64,000 bases of DNA, taken from positions 496,001-560,000 of the forward strand of contig NZ_JAFEVL010000075.1 in the NCBI RefSeq assembly GCF_016901135.1, written 5' to 3'. The translations under genes and the position numbers were made by a program. Shown piece by piece: positions 8,542 through 16,657 of this stretch. The notes under the pieces are model-generated. The model was not told the origin of the DNA. It ran no database searches and saw nothing but the letters and a program-made list of their open reading frames with translations. The stretch comes from Martinezella lusitana (GTDB taxonomy: Bacteria > Pseudomonadota > Alphaproteobacteria > Rhizobiales > Rhizobiaceae). Position 1 is the first letter of the stretch; each line of letters starts with the position of its first letter.

Positions 8542-9073
8542 GCAACGCCAATTCCGCACCCCTGAACCTCGCATCGTCGGCGACGATGAATTCATCGAGC
8601 TGCGGCGGTGCGACGCTGGTTCCGGACAGCATCGCATGCACCTGGCCGCGATGATGCGTCTGATGCTGGAGCAGATGGCTCAGCACATCGTCGGCCCGCT
8701 CCCGTTGGATGCGGTCACCACGGTGAATATCGACCGTCCGCATCGCCGTCTCCGGCGTCAGGCCTTCGCAAAGCACCACCAGCCGGCGATCGACATCCGC
8801 CTGCTGCCTGGACAAGTCTTCGAGCCTGTCGAACGGCTCTTCGACGTCGAAGGCCCGCAGCCCCAGAGTGCCGTCTTCCAGCGCATCGACATAGAACCAG
8901 TCGACCGTCAGGATGTGATTGAGGGTCGATTTGATCGACGGAAAGAAGCTTGTCCGCTTCGCCTCGAACTCGCCCGGCTGCAGCGCCGCGCAGGCGCGAT
9001 GGAGCCGGACATTCGCCAGTGCATTGTTGTAGGCGAGCTTGCGAAAGACACGAACCGGATCGAAAGCGGGCAT
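8510..9073 (-). CDS. DinB family protein
   Basis: A 187-residue DinB/YfiT-type four-helix protein. The putative metal-binding histidines are seen in STLNHILTVDWFY and LLQHQTHHRGQVHAML. The family includes metal-dependent thiol (bacillithiol or glutathione-like) transferases as well as many uncharacterised members; the substrate cannot be told from sequence. It converges on sqdC with a 32-base overlap and lies 13 bases downstream of the nudix gene, probably the last gene of the ruv-side transcript. Confidence 0.85.
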   Translation of the reverse strand: MPAFDPVRVFRKLAYNNALANVRLHRACAALQPGEFEAKRTSFFPSIKSTLNHILTVDWFYVDALEDGTLGLRAFDVEEPFDRLEDLSRQQADVDRRLVVLCEGLTPETAMRTVDIHRGDRIQRERADDVLSHLLQHQTHHRGQVHAMLSGTSVAPPQLDEFIVADDARFRGAELALLSWDETKLMR

Positions 9074-9086
9074 CGGATATCTCTCC

Positions 9087-9605
9087 CTAGGCCTTGTCGA
9101 GATCGCCGTCCCGCCAGACCAGATGACGCGGCGTCAGCGGCAGGTTCTCGATTTCCTCGGCAATGAAATAGGGCGGAATATCGAGCGCTACCAGCGCCTC
9201 CCGCGTTGCCCGCACCCATTTGAATTCGAGATCGTTATCGCCATCGCGGATGCGATGCACGATTTCGTCTGGAGCGAACGGGAAGCTGCCGGGTAGCTCC
9301 ATCAGGTAATAGAGGCCGAGTTCGTGCCAGTCGCGCTGCTCGTAATGAAAGAAATTCTCCACAGACCAGAGAAGGCGTCCGACTGTCACATCGACGCCCA
9401 GCTCCTCGACCATTTCCCGTCGCAGGGTTTCTTCCGACGTCTCGCCGATCTCGGCACGACCGCCGGGAAAGGTCCAGAATGTCTCGTGCTCGGCCCGATG
9501 GACAAGCACATGCCCATCACGAAAGCCGAGGCCCGCCACGCGCATCTGGAATCGCGAGCGGCCCGCATTCAGTCTGATAAGCTTGCGTTTCGACACGATC
9601 TTCAT
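9087..9605 (-). CDS. NUDIX hydrolase
   Basis: A 172-residue nudix-fold pyrophosphohydrolase. The nudix box is complete: GGRAEIGETSEETLRREM followed by VEELGV, matching Gx5Ex7REUxEExGU with all glutamates present. It probably hydrolyses a nucleoside diphosphate derivative; the substrate is not predictable. The start overlaps the metallophosphoesterase stop by four bases (ATGA), suggesting translational coupling. Confidence 0.93.
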   Translation of the reverse strand: MKIVSKRKLIRLNAGRSRFQMRVAGLGFRDGHVLVHRAEHETFWTFPGGRAEIGETSEETLRREMVEELGVDVTVGRLLWSVENFFHYEQRDWHELGLYYLMELPGSFPFAPDEIVHRIRDGDNDLEFKWVRATREALVALDIPPYFIAEEIENLPLTPRHLVWRDGDLDKA

Positions 9606-10504
9606 CCCACATCGATCACGACGATTTCCGGCGGCACGCCGAAACGAACCGGAGCAATGGAGCAGCCGAGGCCGCCGGAAACGATGATATGACGCTCTTC
9701 CTCTGTGATATGGCCATAGACATATCTGTCGCCATACCGCGACGGCGTATAGGGCGACCAGCCGAAAATCCTCACCTGGCCGCCATGCGTATGTCCCGAC
9801 AAAGTCAGCGACACACGCGACGGCACATTGGGAAAGATATCGGGCTCATGGGCAAGGAGGATCACGGGCGCGTCGTCGACAACCTGCGCCAAGGTGCCGC
9901 CAAGATCGTCGAGCCCCTTCGTATATGGGCGCCTCCAGCGCATGCTCCGGCGCAGGGCCAGCTGATCCTCGACGCCGGCAAGCCAGAACCCTTGCCCGTT
10001 CTTCTCCAGACGTGTGGAACGATTGGAATAGACCTCGATGCCGACGCTGGCCAAGGCCCGGTGGCTGAACGTCGGACCATGGCCGCTTCTCTGTGCGGCC
10101 GCGTCGTGCCACCAGTCGTGATTGCCTATGACGGCATGAACGCCGAGCGGCGCCTTGAGCTTGCCCAGCTCCGCCGCCCAGGCCTGATGATCGACGCGAG
10201 CAGTGATAAGATCGGTCCCTGACGTATAATCGCCGAGCAGGACGATGATGTCGCCGTCGAGCTCATTGGCGCGGGCGCAGATCGATGCAACGCGCTCGGC
10301 CGTCATCCACGGCTCGCAGGCGTGAAAATCGGCGAGCGCCACGATCCGCAGTTTGAGCCCCGGCGTCCATCGCGGTGGGGTCAACGCATAGCGGGTCACA
10401 TTCAGGCGCACGACAGGCTCATATCCGAGGGCGTATCCCCCGAGTGCCATCAAACCGAATATGCTGCCGCCGAAAAGCTTCACAAAGGCGCGACGGCCGA
10501 GCAT
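9602..10504 (-). CDS. Tat-type exported metallophosphoesterase
   Basis: Calcineurin-like phosphoesterase of 300 residues. The N terminus MLGRRAFVKLFG has a twin-arginine pattern followed by a hydrophobic segment, so export or anchoring through Tat is likely. Metal-binding motifs occur in order: ADFH, LLGDYTSG, IGNHDWW, LLAHEPD and SGHTHGGQ. Members of this YkuE/YaeI-like group act on phosphorylated lipids or diphosphates at the membrane, but the substrate is unknown. Its start codon abuts the ruvB stop, so it probably belongs to the ruv transcript. Confidence 0.9.
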   Translation of the reverse strand: MLGRRAFVKLFGGSIFGLMALGGYALGYEPVVRLNVTRYALTPPRWTPGLKLRIVALADFHACEPWMTAERVASICARANELDGDIIVLLGDYTSGTDLITARVDHQAWAAELGKLKAPLGVHAVIGNHDWWHDAAAQRSGHGPTFSHRALASVGIEVYSNRSTRLEKNGQGFWLAGVEDQLALRRSMRWRRPYTKGLDDLGGTLAQVVDDAPVILLAHEPDIFPNVPSRVSLTLSGHTHGGQVRIFGWSPYTPSRYGDRYVYGHITEEERHIIVSGGLGCSIAPVRFGVPPEIVVIDVG

Positions 10505-11545
10505 TCAATCTCCCTCCTGGAACAACCGGAACTGCGCGGCCTCCAGATCCTTGGGTGGCTGCATGCCGAGATGTTTCCAGGCGATCGCGGTCAAAACACG
10601 GCCGCGCGGTGTACGTTGTATGAAACCCTGCTGGATCATGTAGGGCTCGATGATATCTTCTATCGCATCGCGCGGCTCGGAGAGGCCGGCGGCAATGGTT
10701 TCGATGCCGACCGGCCCGCCACCGAAATTGACGGCAATCATGTTGAGATAGCGCTTGTCGAGCTGATCGAAGCCGACATTGTCAACGAGAAGCCGCGTCA
10801 GCGCCTCGTCGGCGATCTCCCGCGTCACTGCTTCGACCTTGGCCACTTCGGCAAAATCGCGCACGCGGCGCAGCAGGCGGCCGGCGATGCGCGGCGTTCC
10901 GCGCCCACGCCTTGCAATCTCGCGTGCCCCCTCGTCGGTCATGCCGAGCCCCATCAGTCTCGCGCCGCGCCGGACGATGAACTCAAGCTCCTCGACGGTG
11001 TAGAAACTCAGCCGGACCGGAATGCCGAAACGATCCCGCAGCGGCGTTGTCAGCAGACCGAGACGCGTGGTGGCGGCAACCAGCGTGAACTTGGCAAGAT
11101 CGATCTTCACCGAGCGCGCGGCAGGGCCCTCGCCGATGATCAGGTCCAGCTGGAAGTCCTCCATGGCCGGATAGAGGATTTCCTCGACCGCCGGATTGAG
11201 GCGGTGGATCTCGTCGATGAAGAGCACGTCGCGCTCCTCGAGATTGGTGAGCAATGCTGCGAGATCACCCGCCTTGGCAATGACCGGGCCGGAGGTCGAA
11301 CGGAAATTGACACCGAGCTCCTTCGCCATGATCTGTGCCAGCGTCGTCTTGCCGAGGCCGGGCGGGCCGACAAAAAGCACATGATCCAGCGCCTCGCCGC
11401 GCCCCTTGGCCGCCTCGATGAACACCTTCAGATTGGCGCGGGCTTCCGCCTGGCCGGTGAACTCGTCCAGCGATTGCGGCCTGAGCGTCGCATCGATGTC
11501 CTCGCCCCGCTTTTCCGGCGATATCAGGCGCGCGGCTTCACTCAT
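10505..11545 (-). CDS. ruvB: Holliday junction branch migration ATPase RuvB
   Basis: Hexameric AAA+ motor that drives branch migration with RuvA. Walker A GPPGLGKTT at about residue 60, Walker B LFIDEIHRL, sensor 1 AATTRLGLL and the arginine-finger region LRDRFGIPVRL are all present. The C-terminal winged-helix segment includes RTPRGRVLT. The 346-residue length is normal. It follows ruvA by 154 bases. Confidence 0.98.
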   Translation of the reverse strand: MSEAARLISPEKRGEDIDATLRPQSLDEFTGQAEARANLKVFIEAAKGRGEALDHVLFVGPPGLGKTTLAQIMAKELGVNFRSTSGPVIAKAGDLAALLTNLEERDVLFIDEIHRLNPAVEEILYPAMEDFQLDLIIGEGPAARSVKIDLAKFTLVAATTRLGLLTTPLRDRFGIPVRLSFYTVEELEFIVRRGARLMGLGMTDEGAREIARRGRGTPRIAGRLLRRVRDFAEVAKVEAVTREIADEALTRLLVDNVGFDQLDKRYLNMIAVNFGGGPVGIETIAAGLSEPRDAIEDIIEPYMIQQGFIQRTPRGRVLTAIAWKHLGMQPPKDLEAAQFRLFQEGD

Positions 11546-11699
11546 GTCAGAAGTTCCATTCCCGGTATGCGTTTCGCTGCTCTTTCGCCGAAGACGGCAT
11601 CAGGGCCTGCCGCATTCAAAATATTTCCCCGCGAAGGAGCGTCGCAAGTCGATCTCCTCACTTTGAGACAATAGTAAGGAATGCAGAAGGTGCAAAGCC

Positions 11700-12314
11700 T
11701 CACCGCGCCAATTCCTTCAAACCGAAGCGGATCAGCTTGGCACTGTCAGCACCTTCGCCGGCCACTTTCATCGCGGCCGCAACGGCATTGGCGGCCTGGT
11801 CGCGGGAATAGCCGAGATTGGTAAGCGCCGAAACAGCATCGGCAACGGGCGCCGCGGCGACCCCTTCGCCCAGCTCCTGCTTGAGCCCGATATTCGCCGC
11901 GTCGCCGGCAAAGGCCGGCGCCTTGTTCTTCAGCTCGGTCATGATACGCATCGCAACCTTCGGGCCGACGCCCGGCGCCCGCGAAACGGCGATGCGATCC
12001 TGCAGCGCGATCGCATTGGCAAGCTCGGCGGGCGTCAAGGTCGACAACAGTGCCAGTGCCACTTTTGCGCCCACGCCCTGCACTGTCTGCAGGATGTTGA
12101 ACCACTCCCGCTCCAGCGCCGTCATGAAGCCGAAAAGCCGGATCTGGTCTTCGCGGACATAGGTCTCAATGAAGAGAATGCAGGCCTCGCCGACGGAACC
12201 GAGCTTCGACAACGTGCGGGCCGAGCAATAGGCGACATAGCAGACGCCGTGCACGTCCACGAGCACATAGTCCTCGCCGAGCTCTTCGATTGTGCCTTTC
12301 AGCTTGCCGATCAT
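11700..12314 (-). CDS. ruvA: Holliday junction DNA helicase subunit RuvA
   Basis: Tetrameric junction-binding protein that loads RuvB. N-terminal OB-fold (MIGKLKGTIEE...), then two helix-hairpin-helix elements (VQGVGAKVALALL and APGVGPKVAMRI) and a C-terminal domain that contacts RuvB (SALTNLGYSRDQA). The 204-residue length is standard. It lies 47 bases downstream of ruvC. Confidence 0.97.
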   Translation of the reverse strand: MIGKLKGTIEELGEDYVLVDVHGVCYVAYCSARTLSKLGSVGEACILFIETYVREDQIRLFGFMTALEREWFNILQTVQGVGAKVALALLSTLTPAELANAIALQDRIAVSRAPGVGPKVAMRIMTELKNKAPAFAGDAANIGLKQELGEGVAAAPVADAVSALTNLGYSRDQAANAVAAAMKVAGEGADSAKLIRFGLKELAR

Positions 12315-12361
12315 GAATGGTGTCCGTCAGGGATGGGTTTAGCGAACAGGATTGAATGCGG

Positions 12362-12889
12362 TCACGAAGCCTTGGCAGTAGTCACCAGCGCCGCCTGCCG
12401 CAGCCGGTTGGTGCCGCGATTGTGGGCGTGGCAAATGGCAATGGCGAGTGCATCGGCGGCGTCGTTGCCCTTGAACTCGACCTTGGGCATCAGGATCCTC
12501 AACATCATATGGATCTGCTGCTTCTCGCCATGCCCCACACCGATCACGGCCTTTTTGACCGCGTTCGGCGCATATTCGGACACCGGCAGGCCGGCGCGCG
12601 CCGGCACCAGCATGACGACGCCGCGCGCCTGCCCGAGCTTCAGCGTCGCCACCGCATCCTTGTTGACGAAGGTCTGCTCGACGGCAGCTTCATCCGGCTT
12701 GTAGCTATGAACGATCTCCGCAAGGCCATCGTGAAGCTGGCAAAGGCGAGAGGCGAGATCCATGTCGGCGTCCGAGGTCACCGTTCCCGATGCCACGAAA
12801 CGCAGGGAATTGCCAAGTATATCGATGACCCCCCAGCCGGTGCGGCGCAGGCCCGGATCGATACCGATGATGCGAATCGTGTTTTGCAT
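12362..12889 (-). CDS. ruvC: Crossover junction endodeoxyribonuclease RuvC
   Basis: Resolvase that cuts Holliday junctions held by RuvAB. The acidic active-site residues are visible: IGIDPGLRRTG (first aspartate), AVEQTF (glutamate), and NDAADALAIAICH with the two C-terminal aspartates. The 175-residue length is normal. It is the promoter-proximal gene of ruvC-ruvA-ruvB, with a degenerate LexA-type direct repeat about 44-58 bases upstream of its ATG. Confidence 0.97.
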   Translation of the reverse strand: MQNTIRIIGIDPGLRRTGWGVIDILGNSLRFVASGTVTSDADMDLASRLCQLHDGLAEIVHSYKPDEAAVEQTFVNKDAVATLKLGQARGVVMLVPARAGLPVSEYAPNAVKKAVIGVGHGEKQQIHMMLRILMPKVEFKGNDAADALAIAICHAHNRGTNRLRQAALVTTAKAS

Positions 12890-12932
12890 GGCTCAACCTA
12901 TCTTTCAGGCCAAAGATGTGCCAGCAAAATGT

Positions 12933-12947
12933 GAACAAAACAAAAAC
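12933..12947 (-). promoter_or_regulatory. Degenerate LexA-type (SOS) box upstream of ruvC
   Basis: Plus strand reads GAAC-N7-AAAC, that is GTTT-N7-GTTC towards ruvC. The alphaproteobacterial LexA site is the direct repeat GTTC-N7-GTTC, so there is one mismatch. It lies 44-58 bases upstream of the ruvC ATG, where an operator would be expected. The region is A-rich, so chance is possible. Confidence 0.4.
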
Positions 12948-13083
12948 AAGCCACAGATTGCCGGCGGTTCTCGCCACGCTGAAAGCATCGTGACGAAATC
13001 GGGGCGGCAGGGTTTGGAATGACGCGCCGGCGCTCCTACATGGTGGAAACACATCCTCCCTTTCACCACGCAGGTTTCTTGCC

Positions 13084-14082
13084 ATGGTTCCCTTTTCCAT
13101 TCTCGATCTTTCGCCCGTTGCCGAAGGCAGCACCATCCGCCAGTCCTTCGACGGTTCGAAGCGCATGGCGCAGAAGGCGGAGGAGCTCGGTTACAACAGG
13201 TTCTGGCTGGCCGAGCACCACGGCATGCCGGGCGTCGCCAGTGCCGCGACGGCGGTCGTCATCGGCCATGTCGGCGCGGCAACCTCGCGCATCCGCATCG
13301 GCTCTGGCGGCGTCATGCTGCCGAACCATTCCCCGCTCGTCATTGCCGAGCAATTCGGCACGCTGGAAGCCCTGTTTCCCGGCCGTGTCGATCTGGGCCT
13401 CGGCCGCGCGCCGGGCACCGACATGCGCACGGCGCAGGCCCTACGCCGCAATATCGATGCCGGCGCGCAAAGCTTCCCCAACGACATCGTCGAGCTGCAG
13501 CATCTGTTCAGCCCGGCCGACGAGAACCAGATCATCCTCGCCGTTCCCGGCCATGGCGCCAACGTGCCGATCTGGCTGCTCGGCTCCAGCCTCTACAGCG
13601 CCCACCTCGCCGCCATGCTCGGCCTTCCCTATGCCTTCGCCTCGCATTTCGCGCCGGAAGCCCTGCTTGACGCGGTCGCCATCTATCGCGAGCGTTTCAC
13701 GCCATCGGCAACACTCGACAAGCCCTATGTCATGGTCGGCGTCATGGGCTCGACGGCAGATACGGATGAGGAGGCGCAATACCATTTCAGCTCGGCACAG
13801 CAGCAATTCGTCAACCTGCGTCGTAACGTGCGCGGCCCCTTCCCTCGCCCGCGCAAGGACATGGACGATTTCTGGACGCCGAGGGAAAAGCTGAATGTGG
13901 AAAACACGCTACGCTATGCCGTGGTCGGCTCTCCTGCGACGGCAGAGGCCAAACTCTCGCAATTCATCAGGGATACCGAGGCAGACGAGGTGATCATTTC
14001 GATGCCGATCCACGATATCGAGGCGCGATTGAGATCGGTTGAGCTGTTCGCTACGCTTCCGAGCTTCAAGAAGGTGTCCTGA
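13084..14082 (+). CDS. LLM class flavin-dependent oxidoreductase (luciferase-like monooxygenase)
   Basis: A 332-residue member of the bacterial luciferase/YhbW-type family, which uses reduced FMN from a partner reductase. It starts with FSILDLSPVAEG, has WLAEHHGMPG at about residue 43, RIRIGSGGVMLPNHSP at about 75 and PGRVDLGLGRAPGTD at about 100, all family hallmarks. The substrate is unknown. It is transcribed away from ruvC and lies alone, upstream of the convergent DoxX operon. Confidence 0.92.
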   Translation: MVPFSILDLSPVAEGSTIRQSFDGSKRMAQKAEELGYNRFWLAEHHGMPGVASAATAVVIGHVGAATSRIRIGSGGVMLPNHSPLVIAEQFGTLEALFPGRVDLGLGRAPGTDMRTAQALRRNIDAGAQSFPNDIVELQHLFSPADENQIILAVPGHGANVPIWLLGSSLYSAHLAAMLGLPYAFASHFAPEALLDAVAIYRERFTPSATLDKPYVMVGVMGSTADTDEEAQYHFSSAQQQFVNLRRNVRGPFPRPRKDMDDFWTPREKLNVENTLRYAVVGSPATAEAKLSQFIRDTEADEVIISMPIHDIEARLRSVELFATLPSFKKVS

Positions 14083-14146
14083 CTTTCGAGTGCGAACAAT
14101 CCGGTGAGCCGATCTCCTATGAGCGGCTCACCGGCGATCGACGAGG

Positions 14147-14584
14147 TCAGGATACGAGCCTCGTCTTCCAGTGGCGTCTGATCAACATATCCAATGACAG
14201 CTTGCCGGCGCCGGCGACGATCAGCACGAACATTCCACCCGAGATCGCCAGGTCCTTTTCGAAGTGCAGGAGTTCATTGTGGCTGGCGAAGTTCGTGTGA
14301 AACAGTAGCGCCGTCAGCAAGCAGAACAGGCCGAGGCCGAATGCCGCCAATCGGGTCGTGAATCCGATCGCAATGGCAAGGCCTGCAGCAAGCTGCACGG
14401 CGATGGTTGCAGTCGCGATGGGTGCGGCAACGCCGAGCTTTGCCATGGCCTCCAATGCATTATCGAAATGGCTGGCGAGTTCGATACTCTCTTCCAGAAA
14501 GAGTAACGACAGCAGCATGCGGCCGAACAGCAGTGCCATGTCTGCCATATTGACGAGAGCGGCACTCTCCTCTTCGAATTCCAT
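14147..14584 (-). CDS. DoxX family integral membrane protein
   Basis: A 145-residue protein with four predicted membrane helices (about 15-33, 52-75, 78-97 and 112-130), fitting the DoxX/DoxD superfamily. Members are often linked to sulfur or redox metabolism and thiol stress, but the reaction is not established for most. AGGAGG precedes the ATG by 6 bases. It is the last gene of the leftward MBL-TPR-DoxX unit, separated from the TPR gene by about 100 bases that hold a perfect 13-bp inverted repeat. Confidence 0.85.
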   Translation of the reverse strand: MEFEEESAALVNMADMALLFGRMLLSLLFLEESIELASHFDNALEAMAKLGVAAPIATATIAVQLAAGLAIAIGFTTRLAAFGLGLFCLLTALLFHTNFASHNELLHFEKDLAISGGMFVLIVAGAGKLSLDMLIRRHWKTRLVS

Positions 14585-14626
14585 GGATTTCCTCCTTCAC
14601 AGCAATATCCGGGCGGTTTCCGCTCT

Positions 14627-14667
14627 CGGCGGCATTTCCACGACTTGGTCGAATGGAAATGCCGCCG
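14627..14667 (-). terminator. 13-bp perfect inverted repeat between TPR and doxX genes
   Basis: Arms CGGCGGCATTTCC (14627-14639) and GGAAATGCCGCCG (14655-14667) are perfectly complementary around a 15-base loop. No run of T follows in either direction, so it is better seen as an intercistronic hairpin for partial termination or mRNA processing than as a simple intrinsic terminator. It could also be a protein-binding palindrome for a separate doxX promoter. Confidence 0.5.
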
Positions 14668-14686
14668 GGTCAGTTGAGGCGGAGCT

Positions 14687-15148
14687 CTAGTTGCTTGCCT
14701 TGGCGGCGATCGCCTTGGTCAGATCTTCCAGCTCCTCGCAACCGCCGGGGCAAAGTTTGGTGAGTGTGGCAAGCTGTTCGCGAGCCTTGGGCATGTCGCC
14801 GGTTTCGACATAGAGTTCGCCGAGATATTCATGCGCGCCCTTGTGATCCGGCTGTAGCTCCAGCGCCTTGGTGTAGTAGGTCAGCGACGTCCGGTAGTCG
14901 CCGGTCTTGCGCAGGGTAAAGCCCATCAGATTGTAGACATCGGCCTGCTGATACTCCTCGGCGATATCGCGAAGTTCGGCAAGCGCGCCGGCATAATCCT
15001 TCGCATCGATCTTGGCATGCACCGACGTCAGATCCGGCGCGTCGGTGGCCTCCATATTGTCGACGGCGAAGGCGACGCCGGCCGTTGCGGCGGGAATGAC
15101 GATCACGGCGCACAGGCCGGCAATTCCGATAATGGCATGTTTCAACAT
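14687..15148 (-). CDS. Exported TPR-repeat protein
   Basis: A 153-residue protein with an N-terminal signal/anchor segment (LKHAIIGIAGLCAVIVIP...) and about three TPR-like helix pairs, including ADVYNLMGFTLRKTGDY and ALELQPDHKGAHEYLGEL. Two cysteines near the C terminus (LCPGGCEEL) form a CxxxC pair. The start at 15148 is preceded by GAAGGAG with 7-base spacing; the open frame extends further upstream into the MBL gene but without support. It lies 22 bases after the MBL hydrolase gene and is surely co-transcribed with it. Confidence 0.87.
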   Translation of the reverse strand: MLKHAIIGIAGLCAVIVIPAATAGVAFAVDNMEATDAPDLTSVHAKIDAKDYAGALAELRDIAEEYQQADVYNLMGFTLRKTGDYRTSLTYYTKALELQPDHKGAHEYLGELYVETGDMPKAREQLATLTKLCPGGCEELEDLTKAIAAKASN

Positions 15149-15170
15149 GGCCTTGCTCCTTCTTGGCCGC

Positions 15171-16145
15171 TCAGGCCTGGATGGTGGGGGTGAATCCGTA
15201 GGCGTTGCCGTCCTTGACGAAGGTACCGGAGCCCGGGAACGGAAAATGCGAGCCGCAGATCCTGATCTTGTCTGCAATGACGCGGTCGATCAGCTTGCGG
15301 CGTGTGCCGACGGCCATCGGGCCGTCCTGGTCGTAGGCTCCCTGCCATTCGGGATGGGGGGCGAGCAGCGCCGGCACGTACATGATGTCGGCCGAGACCA
15401 TCAGCTGCTCGTTGCCGCCATCGATGAGGAAGACCGAGTGACCGGGGGTATGGCCAGGTGCGGCCATGATGCGCACGCCCGGCGCAACCTCGGCGCCGTC
15501 ATCGACCAGTCGCCAGTTCTTCCACTTCGGAAAGACGGAAGCGATGCGCCTGCCGGCCTCCTTGCGCCCCTCCGCCAGCTTGTCGACGCGGCCGGGATCG
15601 GTCCACCAGTTGTACTCGGTCGCATTGACCACAAGCTCGGCATTGGCGAATACAGGCGCATTCGTCCCCTTTTCCATCAGGCCCCAGACATGGTCCGGAT
15701 GGAAATGCGAGATCATGATCGTGTCGATCTTCCTGTAGTCGATGCCGGCGGCGGCCATGTTGGCCGGAAGATGCGTGGCATTGGTCTGCCATTGTCCGAC
15801 GCCGGAGCCGGCATCCATCATGATCTTCCGGCCGCCAATATCGAGAACGACGACGGTCAGCGGAATGGGCATGAATTCCGTCGTCAGGCCGGCCTTGGAA
15901 AGCGCCTCCTTGGTGTCATCGACGGAGGCGTTCTTGATGAAGGCCGGATCGTGGGGCTTGCGCCAGATGCCGTCATAGACGGCCGTGACGTCGATCGAAC
16001 CGACCTTGTATTTGTAGAAGCCCGTCGTCGGCTCCAGCGGGGTCGCGGCAAAGGCTTGCGGAATGAATTCGAGCTTCGACGACAGTCCAAAGGCTGCCGC
16101 GGCGGCGGCCGTTCCGAGCACGGCACGGCGGGTCATGTCAAACAT
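15171..16145 (-). CDS. Tat-exported MBL-fold metallo-hydrolase
   Basis: A 324-residue metallo-beta-lactamase-fold hydrolase. The N terminus has twin arginines at residues 6-7 (MTRRAVLG) and an alanine-rich hydrophobic segment ending near QAFAAT, typical of Tat export to the periplasm. The dinuclear zinc site is complete: HFHPDH at 147-152, GHTPGH further on, an aspartate in SADIMY and a histidine in CGSHFPFPG. Substrate unknown. First gene of the MBL-TPR-DoxX operon, divergent from an ECF sigma gene and preceded by an ECF-like promoter at 16222-16249. Confidence 0.92.
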   Translation of the reverse strand: MFDMTRRAVLGTAAAAAAFGLSSKLEFIPQAFAATPLEPTTGFYKYKVGSIDVTAVYDGIWRKPHDPAFIKNASVDDTKEALSKAGLTTEFMPIPLTVVVLDIGGRKIMMDAGSGVGQWQTNATHLPANMAAAGIDYRKIDTIMISHFHPDHVWGLMEKGTNAPVFANAELVVNATEYNWWTDPGRVDKLAEGRKEAGRRIASVFPKWKNWRLVDDGAEVAPGVRIMAAPGHTPGHSVFLIDGGNEQLMVSADIMYVPALLAPHPEWQGAYDQDGPMAVGTRRKLIDRVIADKIRICGSHFPFPGSGTFVKDGNAYGFTPTIQA

Positions 16146-16221
16146 CGCGATATCTCCTCAGGGTTATGGCTTTGGGGCCAGGCGGAGGACGCTTGCAGAT
16201 TGCCGCCCCCACTGAGGAGAA

Positions 16222-16249
16222 AGATCAGCGACTGCGGGCACTTATTCCC
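16222..16249 (-). promoter_or_regulatory. ECF-type promoter of the MBL-TPR-DoxX operon
   Basis: Reading leftward, GGAATAA, then 14 bases, then TGATCT, ending 77 bases before the MBL start codon. The same two blocks with the same spacing occur on the plus strand at 16382-16408 in front of the sigma gene. GGAA in the -35 box is typical of ECF sigma factors. Predicted by comparison of the two sites only. Confidence 0.6.
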
Positions 16250-16380
16250 CACAGCACGAAAGATTCATTCAAATAATTGAAATTAATTGGCTATTTTAGC
16301 TCGATGCCGGAAGCCCGGATCACAATCCACTGGGTGCCGTGCGCCTGGGTGCACCGTCTTCGACTTTTTCGCATCCGATT

Positions 16381-16408
16381 GGGAATAAAACCCGAGCGAG
16401 TGCGATCT
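16381..16408 (+). promoter_or_regulatory. ECF-type promoter of the sigma/anti-sigma operon
   Basis: GGAATAA, 14 bases, CGATCT. It matches the divergent site at 16222-16249 in both boxes and in spacing; part of the spacer (CCCG) is also shared. This predicts autoregulation by the ECF factor encoded downstream. Confidence 0.6.
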
Positions 16409-16657
16409 ACGTCTTTAGGCAAGATTGCAAGCGCCGGACCCGAGGCTTACAGTCAACGTCGGCGTTTCGCGGGGACCATGATGACAGACGCCCAGATTAT
16501 AAGCGCGATTTGGTTCGACCGCCGGTTTCACGCCGTGAACTGGAGTCGGCTGCAAACAAGCGTGACGCGCAGCCTCGAGCGGCTTCTCGCCCGGTTGGTT
16601 GGCCCGTTTGCCGGACCGAACGCGCACGGAACTAAGGAGGCTAGCTACCCCAGCCTC

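Larger units (their letters stand above)
16146..16657. other. Divergent regulatory region between MBL operon and ECF sigma gene
   Basis: About 510 bases without a convincing gene, although the sigma-factor reading frame stays open through much of it. It holds two matching promoter-like sequences, one on each strand (listed separately). The stretch 16409-16657 would be a long 5' leader of the sigma gene if 16658 is the start. Confidence 0.5.

Noticed and set aside
10322..11674. 450-codon open frame antisense to ruvB
   Set aside because: ruvB is unmistakable on the other strand; no domain signal in the antisense product.
12705..13166. Open frame overlapping the ruvC start and upstream region
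   Set aside because: Out of frame with ruvC, overlaps it heavily and contains no recognisable domain.
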